64,000 nucleotides of DNA from Blattamonas nauphoetae. Taxonomy: Eukaryota > Preaxostyla > Oxymonadida. How positions within the stretch are numbered: position 1 is the first letter of the stretch; each line of letters begins with the position of its first letter. This document shows, piece after piece, positions 42,431 to 53,830 of this stretch. The stretch lies in NCBI GenBank assembly GCA_033064195.1, contig JARBJD010000039.1, positions 299,275 through 363,274 on the forward strand. The letters run 5' to 3'. The notes under the pieces are model-generated. The model was not told the DNA's origin. It ran no database searches and worked only from the letters and a program-made list of their open reading frames with translations. Made by a program: the position numbers and the translations under genes.

Positions 42431-45400
42431 TTAATATTCATCCCCAATCTCTCTCACACGCTCTTCCAATCGGTCTTCCATCCCTTCCTCCACAAACACT
42501 CGCAGAACTCGTTGAAACAACAAGATTCCTTTCGAATCCACATCTATGCGACTGCTCCTGTTCACTCCAAATCCTTTCTGGGACCGTATCGTATTATTGA
42601 ACACATCCGAAGCTCGATCGATCGAGTGCGCTGTGTTTGTCATCAGAATCGCGATAGACTGTGTGAGGGTTTTGATTGATGGTTTCAGTTCGCTGTCACA
42701 TTCTCGAATCAGAAGAATCCACTTCAGAATCGTGTTAAACATGTTCAAATGAGAGTCTGAACCGAAACCCGCTCTGAACTCATCACCCAACTCCAAAAAG
42801 CGCTTGCTCGTCACAATCCCAAGACGTGTGAGAGAGCCAGCCAGAGCAGGAATCGATTGTCGCCCTGATCGAAGACCAAAAGTAGTGGTCACAAGTTCAT
42901 GCAGGGAGTGGAGGAGAGTCAAATGAGATTGGAAGAGTGGGGATTGGATGTTGGATGTGGATGGATTGGATTTTAGCAATGTTCGTGCAGCAAGGGTTGG
43001 AGATGGTTTGTCCAGCGATTCAAGAGCTGCACAAGCTTCGTCCAATATTCCATTCACAACTGCCTCTCCCGTTTCTCGGTCATTCTCAAACAACGCGTAA
43101 ATCAGCTCATCCAGATCCCGTTTGGAGTCGTTGGAGTCCGACCCAGGGAATGAGACAACTGCAGAATCGTCGTCATCTGTCTCTTGGTAGACAGATGAGG
43201 AATGGTTGATGATGAACAACAGAAGAGTGGAGGAGATGAGAGAGAGGGGCGGGAGAGAGGATCGGGAGTGTGTGGTGAGTGACGAGAGAGAGAAAGGAGT
43301 TGGGGAATTACGAAGCCTCATCGCGATCAAGGAGAACACCGAAAGAAGAGAAGAGAGGTTGGTTAGATTGGAGGTGTGGCAGAGCGAGGTCAGGAGAGGA
43401 ATGAACGATGCTGTGTCGAATGTCGTTGCTTTGACGATGAAATTCAAAGCAGATAAGCAATCATTCAGCAGCTCATTCGTTTCTTTGTCATCCCTAACTT
43501 CCCTCCATTCTTCTTCATTTCCACTCTGAACAGAATTCACTGACTCCAACACTCGTTTAACCACGTCTCCCAATCCATCAATCCCTTCCGACAGCATCAC
43601 TCGCATCAGAAAGAAATGCGAGTCCTGACTCGTCGGTGTCATTGCCAACAATCTCCAGCAAGCTCGCGCCAACTCCAAATTGTCCATTCGACCTGCCAAA
43701 CTCACCACTCGCTTCAAAAAAGAAGACGAGAAACCATAAATCAGTTGTGGTCTGTTTTCACAAGCAACGAAAGAGACAGACAGGACAAGAATGAGTTCAG
43801 TGTCGATCGTGGTGTCCATCAGCAAAGATTCCAGCTCCTGTGATTCCAATCTGTCCAGAACACATAAACATACAAGCTGTCTCATTCGCTCTTCACCATT
43901 TCCTCCAAATAATCGTGATATGGCTGTGTCTCCAAAGTACTCCAACCCAGAGAGAGATCGAAAGAATCGAGTTGTCGTTCCGAGGAGAGATAATGAGATG
44001 AGCTGCGCATCAGCTAACACCAATTCCAGAATCTCCAAACACGAGTCGACGCCTTTTCGACCTGTCTCTGTTGACCATTCGTTAATTGAGTAACGCAGAC
44101 ACGATAATGTGCGTTCCTTCAGAGAAGACGGAAGCAGATGGAAAAGCTGCAATCCTGCCAGCGCTAGATGTTCCCCACTGGTTAGAGTCGCAATTTCATC
44201 CGGATCAGATTGCGTGAAGGTATCGTGGACCTTGGAGAGAAGGCGACAGAGAAAGGAGATGAAGTTGGCTGAAGGTGTTTCAAGAGCGGAAGGTGGTGTT
44301 TGCTGGACTCTCCAGAGTGGATGGTGGGTTACCTGTTCAGGTTTGAATAGCTTCCCCAAACATGCAATAGTTCTGTGCACAAGTTCAAAATGTCGAAGCG
44401 TGCTTGGACTGGGCCCGTAATCTCCATTTTTGGGTTGTTTGCACATGATCGGACCAACTGCCGAGTGCAACGAGCCGGTTGTGTAATCTTTGTTGTCTCC
44501 AACAAAGATATCTTCACCGTTCAGCTTCGCATTGTCACTGAACAGACATGTGTGTCGAAGAGTTGGCTTCGTGGCGAAGAGACATGTTCGTGTCTGGACG
44601 AGAGTGAGGTCGGAGTGGGAAGACAGACACGACACAGCTTCTTCCGACAGGGTGTCGTCGGCGGTGGCTGCGCACAACACAACAAGCTCCAGTAGTGCCA
44701 AAAGATCAAAGTTGGACTCATCAATTCTGTCTTGTTCGCTGTGCCCTCCTTTCGACAGAACTGTCAGCAAAACTCGCAATCTGTCCGTCACAGTCCCAAA
44801 ACTCAGACACCTCCCTTTGCCTTTATCAACGCTGATCACTCTCACTGTTTCGAAGAGATAGTCGACAGTGATGCGGAGAAGACTCTGCTCGGAGTTTGAG
44901 AGAAGAGCGAGGAAGGTGGCTGGGTTGGATTGAGAGAGGGTGAGGGCGATTTCAGTGATGTAAGGGGCCGTGTGTGGACTGGATAAAGAACGTGAATTGT
45001 TCGTTAGGAGTGGGAGGTGGGAAGAGAGGAAGGGAAGGAGGAGGGGAGAGGATGACGAAGCGAATGTTGTGAGAAGACGTCCAACAAGAGTACGTGGCAA
45101 TTTATTCAGAGGTGAGAACAACATAAGGAGATCTCTTTCGAAAAAGAGATGCATTTGGTCGGGATTTGCTGAGAAGGAGCAAAAGACGGGAAAAATAGAG
45201 AAAAGAGAGATCATCATGGATGGAGAATACCTTTGAGAAACAGATTGGTCACCAGCAGGATCATTTGAATAAAATCTTGAGTCCTAAACGATGACCCGTT
45301 CTTCGCGAGTGAAGCGATCAATTCCAGAGTGGTCTAAACATGTGAACTGAGTAACAAATGAAAACCGTGTATTCTTCACAGATTTCAACAATTTTCAGGA

Positions 45401-46093
45401 ATGATGACAGAGATTCCTTGACAGGGTCATCAAACAAGTCCGATCTGTTCCAGCGGCTCGTCAGGTCTTTAGCAATCAATCGAAAACGTTCCAAAACTCG
45501 AGGACATAATCCAAGAAGTGCGCAGGACAAAAATTCAATTGTCATCAATCTGATCATATTCAGGATCTGCGTCGGAGATTGATTTGTTCGGTTCGGTTCC
45601 TCCCAAGTCGTCGACCCAAAGGATCCATCCACAAAGGAAATCATCAGATCTGAGAGTGATGCATTGGTCACAAGGGGGATGTAAGACGAGAGATTCCTCT
45701 CAAATACACGAGAGTCAAGCCGTGACTGAGAAGTGATGGCCAATTCGATCGATTTTCGAGACCATCCTGATTCATGTACAAGTACATACATTTCTGTTTC
45801 ATCTATCACTGAAATCACTGGAGAATCATCTGTTCAAACCTGTCCAATTCAACAAAATCATTAAATCATCCTAATGTTAATGTCAAGCCAGAAAGCCTCA
45901 GGGCAAGTGAACAAAAGAGCATACAAAGAGAGGAAGAGTGGTTCGAGTTGATCCTAGTTCCAGTAGGATGTTTTGTCGCTCAAGAGTGGTCGAATGTTTG
46001 AGAGCCACTAGAAAAGAGACAATGGAATGAGATTCTCTCCCAAAACAAACCGTCAAGAGATTCAACCAAGTCATTATCCGTGTCGAAAGACAT
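42431..46093 (-). CDS. Large HEAT-like helical protein
   Basis: A multi-exon gene from ATG 46093 (MSFDTDNDLVESLDG) with intron GTTTGT...TCTAG next, then KHSTTLERQNILLELGSTRT. A middle exon (45818-45347) reads VISVIDETEMYVLVHESGWS. An intron of about 31 nt and then the exon LELIASLAKNGSSFRTQDFI follow, an intron GTATTC...CTCAG lies at about 45176-45236, and a long last exon (from about 45175) begins ANPDQMHLFFERDLLMLFSP and ends at TAA 42431. The predicted protein is over 1,100 aa of hydrophobic helices in HEAT-like arrangement, with polar loops and no catalytic motif. A scaffold or transport-factor-like role is possible, but no family is recognised. The junction between the second and third exons (45820-45900) is unresolved. 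Confidence 0.55.
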
Positions 46094-46181
46094 GTTGCGT
46101 TTTGATGAAAAGAAAACCATAAAAAAATAAAATGGGTGACACATGACTTTTCTTGGTGCAGATGAAGTCGTCGAAGGCAAT

Positions 46182-46631
46182 CCATGCGTTTACTTTATTA
46201 TGTAAGTCCGAAATCAGAATAGAGGACGTCAGTTAACCAGAGTTATCGATTCTCTTACATTTGGGTTAGATCGAATCCCATGTTCGTTCTCCTCCTCCAG
46301 GGTTGTCGGAATGACTTAGAAGTAAGTAAAATGACTTACTTTGCCCTACTTTTCTCGTGACTTAAGACTAAGTCATATTTCTTCAAAAGTAAACCATTTC
46401 ACACTGTTTCACCTTTTTGTGGTCTTGATCATGAAAACAACAACTACGGTTCTTCGACAGAATCTCTAATCAAACACAAATGCATTGAGATCTGATCAGA
46501 ATCCTATATATCATGAGTACACATCTTTCCGGTCCATGAGAGGCCATCAATTCAATTCTGAAAATGTTGGTGTGGGTCAGATCTTGATGTGAATGCTAAG
46601 AACCTTTCATTAGAAGTTCTATCACAAATCC
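46182..46631. other. Spacer, nothing recognised
   Basis: Contains a small imperfect palindrome around 46315-46375 (GACTTA...TAAGTCA) and AT-rich sequence. No gene supported. Confidence 0.35.
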
Positions 46632-46925
46632 TCAACATTCAGTTTGCAGTTTCTGACAGAGCGGGAGGACAGATTTGACAAAAATGCATTCTCTATCCAC
46701 AAACATGGAACTCTTCCACTCATCCTGCTTTGACTCGAAGACTGCTCCACTGACTTGCTTTTCAACAGCAGTGAGTTCAACAACTGTTATTCGAAGATGC
46801 AGATCGGTGAACACCTTGTACGAGATCACTTCCAGAATCTGTTCGAGACAGACCAGACCACGACTGACAAGTGGTTTTTCTTCGAGTATCGTCATTCTGG
46901 TCGGGGGATACGGAGTTCTCATCAA
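46632..46925 (-). CDS. Hypothetical protein fragment next to the Polinton
   Basis: A 97-codon frame from ATG 46925 (MMRTPYPPTRMTILEEKPLV) to TGA 46632, with LVCLEQILEVISYKVFTDLH and LRITVVELTAVEKQVSGAVF. It has the composition of a real beta/alpha exon. A possible 3' splice acceptor lies just upstream (about 46940). I do not recognise the family. It could be the last exon of a host gene whose upstream part is separated by the Polinton that begins within ~200 bp. Confidence 0.4.
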   Translation of the reverse strand: MMRTPYPPTRMTILEEKPLVSRGLVCLEQILEVISYKVFTDLHLRITVVELTAVEKQVSGAVFESKQDEWKSSMFVDRECIFVKSVLPLCQKLQTEC

Positions 46926-47059
46926 CAGACTTAGTAGTATAGAAGAAGAATATCTATATCTCCAAGGATTGCTATTAGTCCGGGAATTATAATACTGGGA
47001 ACTGAATAGTGATTCTCAATTCCGATTGAACAGAGTATTATTTTTAAAGTACAATCAGC

Positions 47060-48571
47060 TATGATTCCGAAATGCCGGATAATACTTGTTTTCTTGCATT
47101 TTGGTGGATACCTTTTTTGGGTTCAAATTCAATTATTTAGTCAAAAAAGAGACCCCATTTAGCAACCTTAAATCTAAAGGGTTTTTTTTCATTCATTGAC
47201 AAAACAAACGTTAATTTTTTTATTATCTGATTTTTTTATTTTGAATTAAATGACGAATCAGCTTACACCAAACAAACTTAACGAGACTCTAAAGAATGAA
47301 AAATTAATACTAATCACCGAACCAGTTCTGAATCGTTCTGGAACCTCATATTTGGCACATGGTACTTTCGATTACGCAAGTGAAGATAAACCTGATGAGA
47401 TTTATCGAGTTTACATTCCTGCTTTCATTAAAGGAGCAAGACCACATCTGAATCCAAACATGTATCACAGATTCGATAACTGTTGCAATAAAAAAAAATT
47501 CATTGAGTCACTACACAGTGAGAATTGTGAACTCGTTGGTGAATACAAAACATCAGAGTCAGTAGTGAAATATCTTCATGAAGGAGTTGAATGGAGAATC
47601 AAACCATCACAATGGATGAAAGGAGTCAGAACACACAAGATGAAGCGTAAGCATTACACTCAATCTTTTGTTGAAAACGAACTGAGAAAGCATAATTGTG
47701 AACTCATTGATGAGTACAAGAAAGTACACATTCCTTTTCACTATCGAGTGATTGGTGATGATAAAGTATACAAAGCGAGACTTGACGAATGGTTCAGAGC
47801 AAAGAGAAAACCTCACTTGAGAGGAAAGACAGAGAAGAACTCCATCGATGATTCTCCAAATGAATAATGACGAATAGATTATTTTTCTACTCATTGATTA
47901 TTCCGGACTAATGACTATGCTCGTGTCACTGTGTCAACGGGTGTCAATGGGTCAAAATTTGATTTTCATTTTTGAAAAGTCCACCACTTGATGAAGTAAC
48001 TCCATAGAGAATAAAAAAAAAATGAATTTTTAAAAATTGACCTTTATTTTTGTGACCACCCAAAATTGTACCAACAAGGTCAATATCGATACGGCAAGTT
48101 CATTTATCATGTTTCTAGAGTGATCTGACAACATTATCTGGACTTATGGGAATTTTCAAAATTAAGGCCGATTTATTTTTTTTCGGATTTTTTATTTCGC
48201 ATATGAAGAGTAGGTCCAAAATGTTCAAGTGTGAGACCTCGACGTAATTTCGCTTGATGCTTAGGCAAAATGGTGCCCTTGTGATTAATGCGTAGAACTA
48301 CTTGGAGGTTGTGTTGGAGACGGTCGAACTTTCGAGTTTGGCTCCGGGGTTCATGTTGGCTTCACTTAGATGTGACCGTAAATCATGCCCACCCAATGCT
48401 TATTCCTTCAAGGACTTCGCCAGTGTTAGTCATTAAGTAGGATCACGATAGAATGATCCCCAAAGGAGTATCGGGTTGTCTCGAAGAGACTTCGAACCTC
48501 ACAAGGTGAGAGTCTTATGGAAACTTACACGAACGTAAAATGGAACTAACCTTCACGTATTTTTGGTTTTC
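47060..48571 (+). repeat. Polinton left terminal inverted repeat
   Basis: Matches the right arm in inverted orientation from at least 47,401 to the inner edge at about 48,571 (TTCACGTATTTTTGGTTTTC, compare the inverse at 62,830). It holds a 205-codon gene (47250-47867) and AT-rich stretches. The start near 47,060 is approximate. Confidence 0.8.
47250..47867 (+). CDS. Polinton arm gene: repeat-domain protein of unknown function
   Basis: 205 aa. It contains two copies of a ~60-residue repeat, NCELVGEYK...W(R)IKPSQWMKG and NCELIDEYK...YKARLDEWFRA. These resemble the small beta-rich repeats of some phage and giant-virus DNA-associated proteins, but I cannot name the family. It is preceded by the element's T-rich start motif. 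Because it lies in the inverted repeat, a second copy exists at the other end. Confidence 0.6.
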   Translation: MTNQLTPNKLNETLKNEKLILITEPVLNRSGTSYLAHGTFDYASEDKPDEIYRVYIPAFIKGARPHLNPNMYHRFDNCCNKKKFIESLHSENCELVGEYKTSESVVKYLHEGVEWRIKPSQWMKGVRTHKMKRKHYTQSFVENELRKHNCELIDEYKKVHIPFHYRVIGDDKVYKARLDEWFRAKRKPHLRGKTEKNSIDDSPNE

Positions 48572-48708
48572 ATCAATGTCAACATAAGTAAAGTCACAAT
48601 TATGTCTTCAGAAAAAACTTGGAGAAATAAAAATTTGTACAGTTTTGGAGCTCATCAAGAATAATCACTTAACTTTTTTTATTTTTGGATTTTTTCATTC
48701 GACTAAAA

Positions 48709-49907
48709 TGGAATCTCCTCTAAAAGTTGTACTAAATTACATCACCAAAATTAAACAACTATTTCCGAACACCACGTTTGACTTCAAGGATAAACATGGA
48801 TATGATCGACACTATAATCCCGAGAGTAAAAACTACAAACATCAAAGATCATATCTCCTGTCAATGCTCAAGAATCCACAAGTTCACTTCGAAGGACCAA
48901 CAAAACATATTGGTGATAGTGATATCGAGAGTTACATACAACAAATTGAACAACAAAGAGAACAACAAGCGATTCACAAACAGAATGAACAGAACAACAA
49001 TGCAATGATGAATGAAGAGGATCACAATATCATCATCATCGATATGAAAGCTCATCCAAGAATTAACGAAACTGAACTGAGAAGACAAGCGTTCAAGATC
49101 ACAAGAAAACTAAAGTCAATTGAAGAGAAGCTAATGGATCATTGGATGAAGAATCTGTTGATCATTCAAAAGAAAAACGAACGAATGGAATCAAAGGAAG
49201 TGAAGTCATTCAATGGTTTTAACGAATGTATCTTACTTGCTGAACCACGAAACAAAAATGCATTCAATTCGTGTTTACAGAGCGCACGAAGAAAGTTCAA
49301 AAAGAATGAGATCGAAAAAGAAACTACCAATGGAAAACCATATCAGTTGTACTTCCACAATCATCTGAAGAACGTTGAGGAAATTACCACATTCATAAAG
49401 TCAGTGTATGAAAAAGAGAAGGATCATCCATTCAAGATCAGTATTGACTTTGGAAAGATCGTTGAGAGAAAAGATGGTAATGAGACTACATACAACGACT
49501 TCAGACCAGAATTGGAGAACTCATCAAAGAGTTTCCCAACAGTAATTCGTCATGAGGCAGATGTCGCTGAGTATTCGAAATATGCAATCAATCTGATCAA
49601 GGAATCACAAGAGAGAACACTGATGGATACCAAGTCAATGTTCATTGCTTTCCATTCTCTTTTGGTTGCTGTTTACAGATTTCCAGTTGCAGGAAAAGCA
49701 AATGCTTTACTCACCATCCACATGAAGACACACAATATTAAATACGTTGATTCTCCATACAATATCGGTTTCTTTCAAGCTGTTTCTCACAAAACACTTC
49801 CAGATACACCAGAGCATAAAATACCACTGTGTACTAGAAATGCTGAAGCTCATAGACTGTTCGCCAAATGCAAGAATCTTATCAATCCCACTCAAAAAAA
49901 CAATTAA
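48709..49907 (+). CDS. Polinton gene upstream of polymerase, unknown
   Basis: About 400 aa from ATG 48709 (MESPLKVVLNYITKIKQLFP), highly polar and Gln/Asn/Lys-rich, with a helical middle (RKLKSIEEKLMDHWMKNLLI) and a C-terminal part with VDSPYNIGFFQAVSHKTLPD. It lies directly before the polymerase gene. In protein-primed systems the terminal protein is often the N-terminal part of, or adjacent to, the polymerase, so a priming role is conceivable but unproven. Confidence 0.5.
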
Positions 49908-49994
49908 CTGAACACTTGAAAAACTATCCTGGATTTGATATTGCATCTGACATGGAAGAAACAATGAAGATCCTAAATATCACAGTACACATTT

Positions 49995-52900
49995 ATGAAT
50001 ACGATGAGGATAATAAAAAAGTACTTCCTCAGTCAATCATATGTCAACGAAAATGATGATGCTCTGGTTGTCCCTATTCTCATGGTCCCACTAACTGCAA
50101 CGATGGTCCATGTGATGTTCATTGCTGATCCTGAAAAACTCACTGGATATAAACTCTGTCCATATTGTCAATCAAGAGGATTCCAAGTGAAGAATACAAA
50201 CTACAGCAGAGACTATGAGAAACATATTGCTGAGTGTAAGGAACTTGATGGAAAACATGTGAAGAAGATCCAACTCGATCGAACACCAAGACCATACGTT
50301 CCACATATCCTCAACAATCGAACATTTGAATTTCTGATGGCACACAAGAGACAAAACGAGTTCAAACCAACGCAATTCTACATCACCTACGATTTCGAAA
50401 CAATGGAAGATCTCATTCTTGACAACTTATTCTCTGATGACAACACACAATTAATCTCACACTTGAAGCCTCTCTCTGTTGCATCAGCAATCAAAACAAA
50501 ATCAGGAGTGAAGTTAATATACTTTGATCTTCGAGATGGAAAAGACTTTGTGAAGCAGTGGATAAGAGAACTCTTCAAATATGCCGAGACAGTTCGAGAA
50601 GATAACTACTACGAAGACCCTGAAATTCCCTCACAAAATGAAGTCAGTGTGATTGGATTCAACAGTTCTAGATTCGACATCAATCTCATCTTTCGTGATC
50701 TCGTTGACAAGGATTGGAAAGTGGTGAGCTTCCTTGGATCAACAACGAAGTACAAACAAGTTCTGATCAGACATGAGAAAACACAACAGGTGCTCCGCTT
50801 CATTGACATGATGTCATACACAGGACCAATGACTTTGGATAATGCAGTGAAGGCTTTTGGAGGTAAAACGAATCTTCAGAAATCATTCTTTGCTTACGAA
50901 TCATTTGATTCATCAGACTACGATGCAGTGCTGAACAAACAAGAACCATTCTCCAAGTATGAATTCTATTCGAGTCTGAACAACAGTGAAATGTCCGACT
51001 ATGATTACAAACTTTACCTTGACGATTGGAACAAACAAGGATTCAAGAACCGTTGGGAATACCTCAAATTCTACAACATAAGAGATGTCGAATGCATGAT
51101 TGCGCCACTGGACAATCTGATTGCTCTGAACTTCCAATACAAAGTGGATATGTTGCATAATCTCTCACTGTCAGCAAATGCTTCAGCAATCAAGTATGCA
51201 TGTGCCTACAAAGACTTTGATATTGATGATGATTTCAATGGAGTGGATCAATCTGGTGAAATAAAAATCACGAAACAATACTGGCAGTACAAGGTTGCAT
51301 CGTACATTTATCAAGACCAGAAAGCACATCGCAGTACAGATAAAAATGTCACTGAAGCAGATTTCGATTGGTTTGTTCAACAATGCAAGAGAGTGTGTTA
51401 TATCTGCAAGTGTCATTTCTCACAAGCAGTAAGACCAACTTTGGATAGAATCGACAATTCGAAAGGACATTCAAAAGAGAACGTGAAGATCTGCTGTGAT
51501 TACTGCAACACCTACAAGTCAGACAAGGACGAACATCTCACAAGATTGAGAATTCAACTGAAGAAGTATTGCATCTGGAAATCACTACCGATGACTCTGA
51601 CACACGAGCAAACATATCATAAACTTAGAGCAGCTGTGACTGGTGGATTATCGAATGTTCAACATCGACAGAATATCAAAGACGTGACTCCAATCAATCA
51701 CTTCACTTACGAAGACGGAAAAGTCAAATCAATAGATACAGAACATATTATGACTCATGTCTGTGGTGTTGATTTTAATTCTCTCTACCCAAGTGCTTTC
51801 TCATCGATCAAGAACAAGAACAATCCATACACGAAACACAGAATGTACATGCCAGGACGATGCTTATTCACCGCAACAGGAGATAAAGAATGCCGCAAGA
51901 TCATTGAAGACAAGAATCAGAAGACATTATTTGTTGCTGAATTGAAAGGACACATCGATGAGCAGTACATCAATGAATTCATAAACTTCCCACCAATCTT
52001 CAGAAACATTATGGTCAACACCTCTGAAGAAAACATTGGAGAGAAGACCTATTCGCTGATGAAGAAACATGGATTGAAGACTGATGACAAAGAACGGAAG
52101 CTGACCCAACTCTTAAGCACACACGATCAGTATATGTTCTTTTCGACATACTATCTTTGGTTCCTCATCGACTATTGCCACTTCATTATTGATGATATTC
52201 AGAGTGTGATGGTGTTCTCGAGACATGCTGGATTTGAACCATTTGTGACATCATTTATGAATGATCGAATTGAAGCAATGAAGGTTGGAAACAAGGGAAA
52301 AGAGCAGTTCTGTAAGACCAACTTGAATGGAAGTTACGGATACGATGGAATGAACACTGAGAAGTACAACTCAATCACAATCTGCAATGAGAAGAGAACA
52401 TACCTGAAGCAAATGATGAAAGGATTTGTAGCGACAAGAGAGATCAATGAGGACAACTACATCGTGATCGAAGACAGAGAGAAAGCATCGTGCAAGACAT
52501 GTCTGCAAGAAGCAGTATTCACACTCGACAATGCGAAGTTCTGGTATCTGAATTTCATCTACAATTTCATGTACAAGTGTCTAGATATGAACAAGATTCA
52601 CTTCTGTGAGGGAGATACTGACTCTGCTTATTGGGCGATTAGTGGAGATCCGAATGCTGGTATTCATCAACAATTTGAACACGTGATTGCTGACAAAGAA
52701 TTCTCTGATGCACACAAATATGAATGGTTTCCCAATCCTGAAAAAGGTGTCGATGATGAGAAGAAACTGTTAGGACTAGCAATTGAGAAGGAAGGTGAAC
52801 AGATGATCTGTCTCGCACCCAAGTGTTACTCTCTCGATGAGAAATGTAAGATCAAAGGAGTGTCTCTAAAGAAAACAAATATCACAAGCAATGATTATGT

Positions 52901-53195
52901 GAGGTGTCTGAACGGAGAGAAAACTGTGACTACAACATTGAACTTCACCGTAAAACGGTTCAAGCATCAGAATGATGCGTTCCAGACAAGAAGAATCATC
53001 AGCGAAGACAACACTAATGGATTTGAGATCGCTAAAATACAACAGCAGAAACTCAGTCTCAGTGGAATTCATCTTAAGGCAATCGTACTGGAAAATGAAT
53101 CGTGTCCTCCATTCATTCATGGACTGAAAGCAACTGATTATCAAATAGAATCATATCAAACTTTATTTTTGTATAAATGTACACTCGACAATTGA
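49995..53195 (+). CDS. Polinton protein-primed family-B DNA polymerase with HNH-like insert
   Basis: The replication enzyme. An N-terminal 3'-5' exonuclease region is indicated by FYITYDFETMED (ExoI-type DxE). Polymerase motifs follow: DFNSLYPSAFSS (motif A), the TPR-like B region with KTNLNGSYGYDG, and EGDTDSAYWAI (motif C, DTD). Between exonuclease and polymerase parts sits a Cys/His module (51385-51575): CYICKCHFSQAVRPTLDRID, then GHSKENVKICCDYCNTYKS, the layout of an HNH/recombination-endonuclease-VII-type zinc fold. The length (about 1,066 codons) is usual for Polinton polymerases. Confidence 0.85.
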   Translation: MNTMRIIKKYFLSQSYVNENDDALVVPILMVPLTATMVHVMFIADPEKLTGYKLCPYCQSRGFQVKNTNYSRDYEKHIAECKELDGKHVKKIQLDRTPRPYVPHILNNRTFEFLMAHKRQNEFKPTQFYITYDFETMEDLILDNLFSDDNTQLISHLKPLSVASAIKTKSGVKLIYFDLRDGKDFVKQWIRELFKYAETVREDNYYEDPEIPSQNEVSVIGFNSSRFDINLIFRDLVDKDWKVVSFLGSTTKYKQVLIRHEKTQQVLRFIDMMSYTGPMTLDNAVKAFGGKTNLQKSFFAYESFDSSDYDAVLNKQEPFSKYEFYSSLNNSEMSDYDYKLYLDDWNKQGFKNRWEYLKFYNIRDVECMIAPLDNLIALNFQYKVDMLHNLSLSANASAIKYACAYKDFDIDDDFNGVDQSGEIKITKQYWQYKVASYIYQDQKAHRSTDKNVTEADFDWFVQQCKRVCYICKCHFSQAVRPTLDRIDNSKGHSKENVKICCDYCNTYKSDKDEHLTRLRIQLKKYCIWKSLPMTLTHEQTYHKLRAAVTGGLSNVQHRQNIKDVTPINHFTYEDGKVKSIDTEHIMTHVCGVDFNSLYPSAFSSIKNKNNPYTKHRMYMPGRCLFTATGDKECRKIIEDKNQKTLFVAELKGHIDEQYINEFINFPPIFRNIMVNTSEENIGEKTYSLMKKHGLKTDDKERKLTQLLSTHDQYMFFSTYYLWFLIDYCHFIIDDIQSVMVFSRHAGFEPFVTSFMNDRIEAMKVGNKGKEQFCKTNLNGSYGYDGMNTEKYNSITICNEKRTYLKQMMKGFVATREINEDNYIVIEDREKASCKTCLQEAVFTLDNAKFWYLNFIYNFMYKCLDMNKIHFCEGDTDSAYWAISGDPNAGIHQQFEHVIADKEFSDAHKYEWFPNPEKGVDDEKKLLGLAIEKEGEQMICLAPKCYSLDEKCKIKGVSLKKTNITSNDYVRCLNGEKTVTTTLNFTVKRFKHQNDAFQTRRIISEDNTNGFEIAKIQQQKLSLSGIHLKAIVLENESCPPFIHGLKATDYQIESYQTLFLYKCTLDN

Positions 53196-53830
53196 ATCAA
53201 CAGCAGATCGATACACTCGTAAATAGATTACTTCAGAGTACAAAACACTCTCCAACCAAAATTTTTGAAATCAAATGGAGTTCAACAAACATTTTGCCAG
53301 TCTATATTGTTAATGATTCACATGGAGAATACGATGCTAATGATAACACATATTTTAATGATTGGTTGAATGGTGAATTACCTCCTGATCTATCAACTTA
53401 TTCAGGACGAAAGGTAGTCCAACAATTTGTAAAGCAATTCCTAGGACAAACAACAAGTGACTCCAGAGCTGAACAAGCATACAAAGCATATCAACAATAT
53501 TATTACGAAGCACAAGATATTCACTTTGGACAATCTTTCATTCCAGCGACATTTCCGATGCAAACACCAATGCAACCTTCAACTCTCCCCCTGGGAGGGC
53601 TCGAAGTCTTTAGCAAGACAAGTTCAACACTTTCGTCATCAATCAGAGTTGGAAAGAAGAGACATTTAAAACAAAGTCATTCACATCATGAATTTCCAGC
53701 AAGGGAGAGACGATTCAATGAAGATCTATTTCTGACTATATCACAAGTGCCAGACATTATTTCCAGAAATCCTTCAGAGGTTGTCCGTACTGAACCAACC
53801 ACAAGGCAAGTACTAGAAATGTTGGAATAA
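53177..53830 (+). CDS. Polinton gene, unknown (217 aa)
   Basis: Starts MYTRQLNQQQIDTLVNRLLQ just as the polymerase gene ends, with a T-rich start motif. Gln/Tyr-rich in the middle (AYKAYQQYYYEAQDIHFG), Pro/Met-rich afterwards, and basic near the end. No domain recognised. It is transcribed in line with the integrase. Confidence 0.5.
   Translation: MYTRQLNQQQIDTLVNRLLQSTKHSPTKIFEIKWSSTNILPVYIVNDSHGEYDANDNTYFNDWLNGELPPDLSTYSGRKVVQQFVKQFLGQTTSDSRAEQAYKAYQQYYYEAQDIHFGQSFIPATFPMQTPMQPSTLPLGGLEVFSKTSSTLSSSIRVGKKRHLKQSHSHHEFPARERRFNEDLFLTISQVPDIISRNPSEVVRTEPTTRQVLEMLE

Noticed and set aside
48200-48540. Frame inside the Polinton arm (its mirror at 63006-63242) as a gene
   Set aside because: Short, no domain, and no T-rich start motif in front of it, unlike the other genes of the element.
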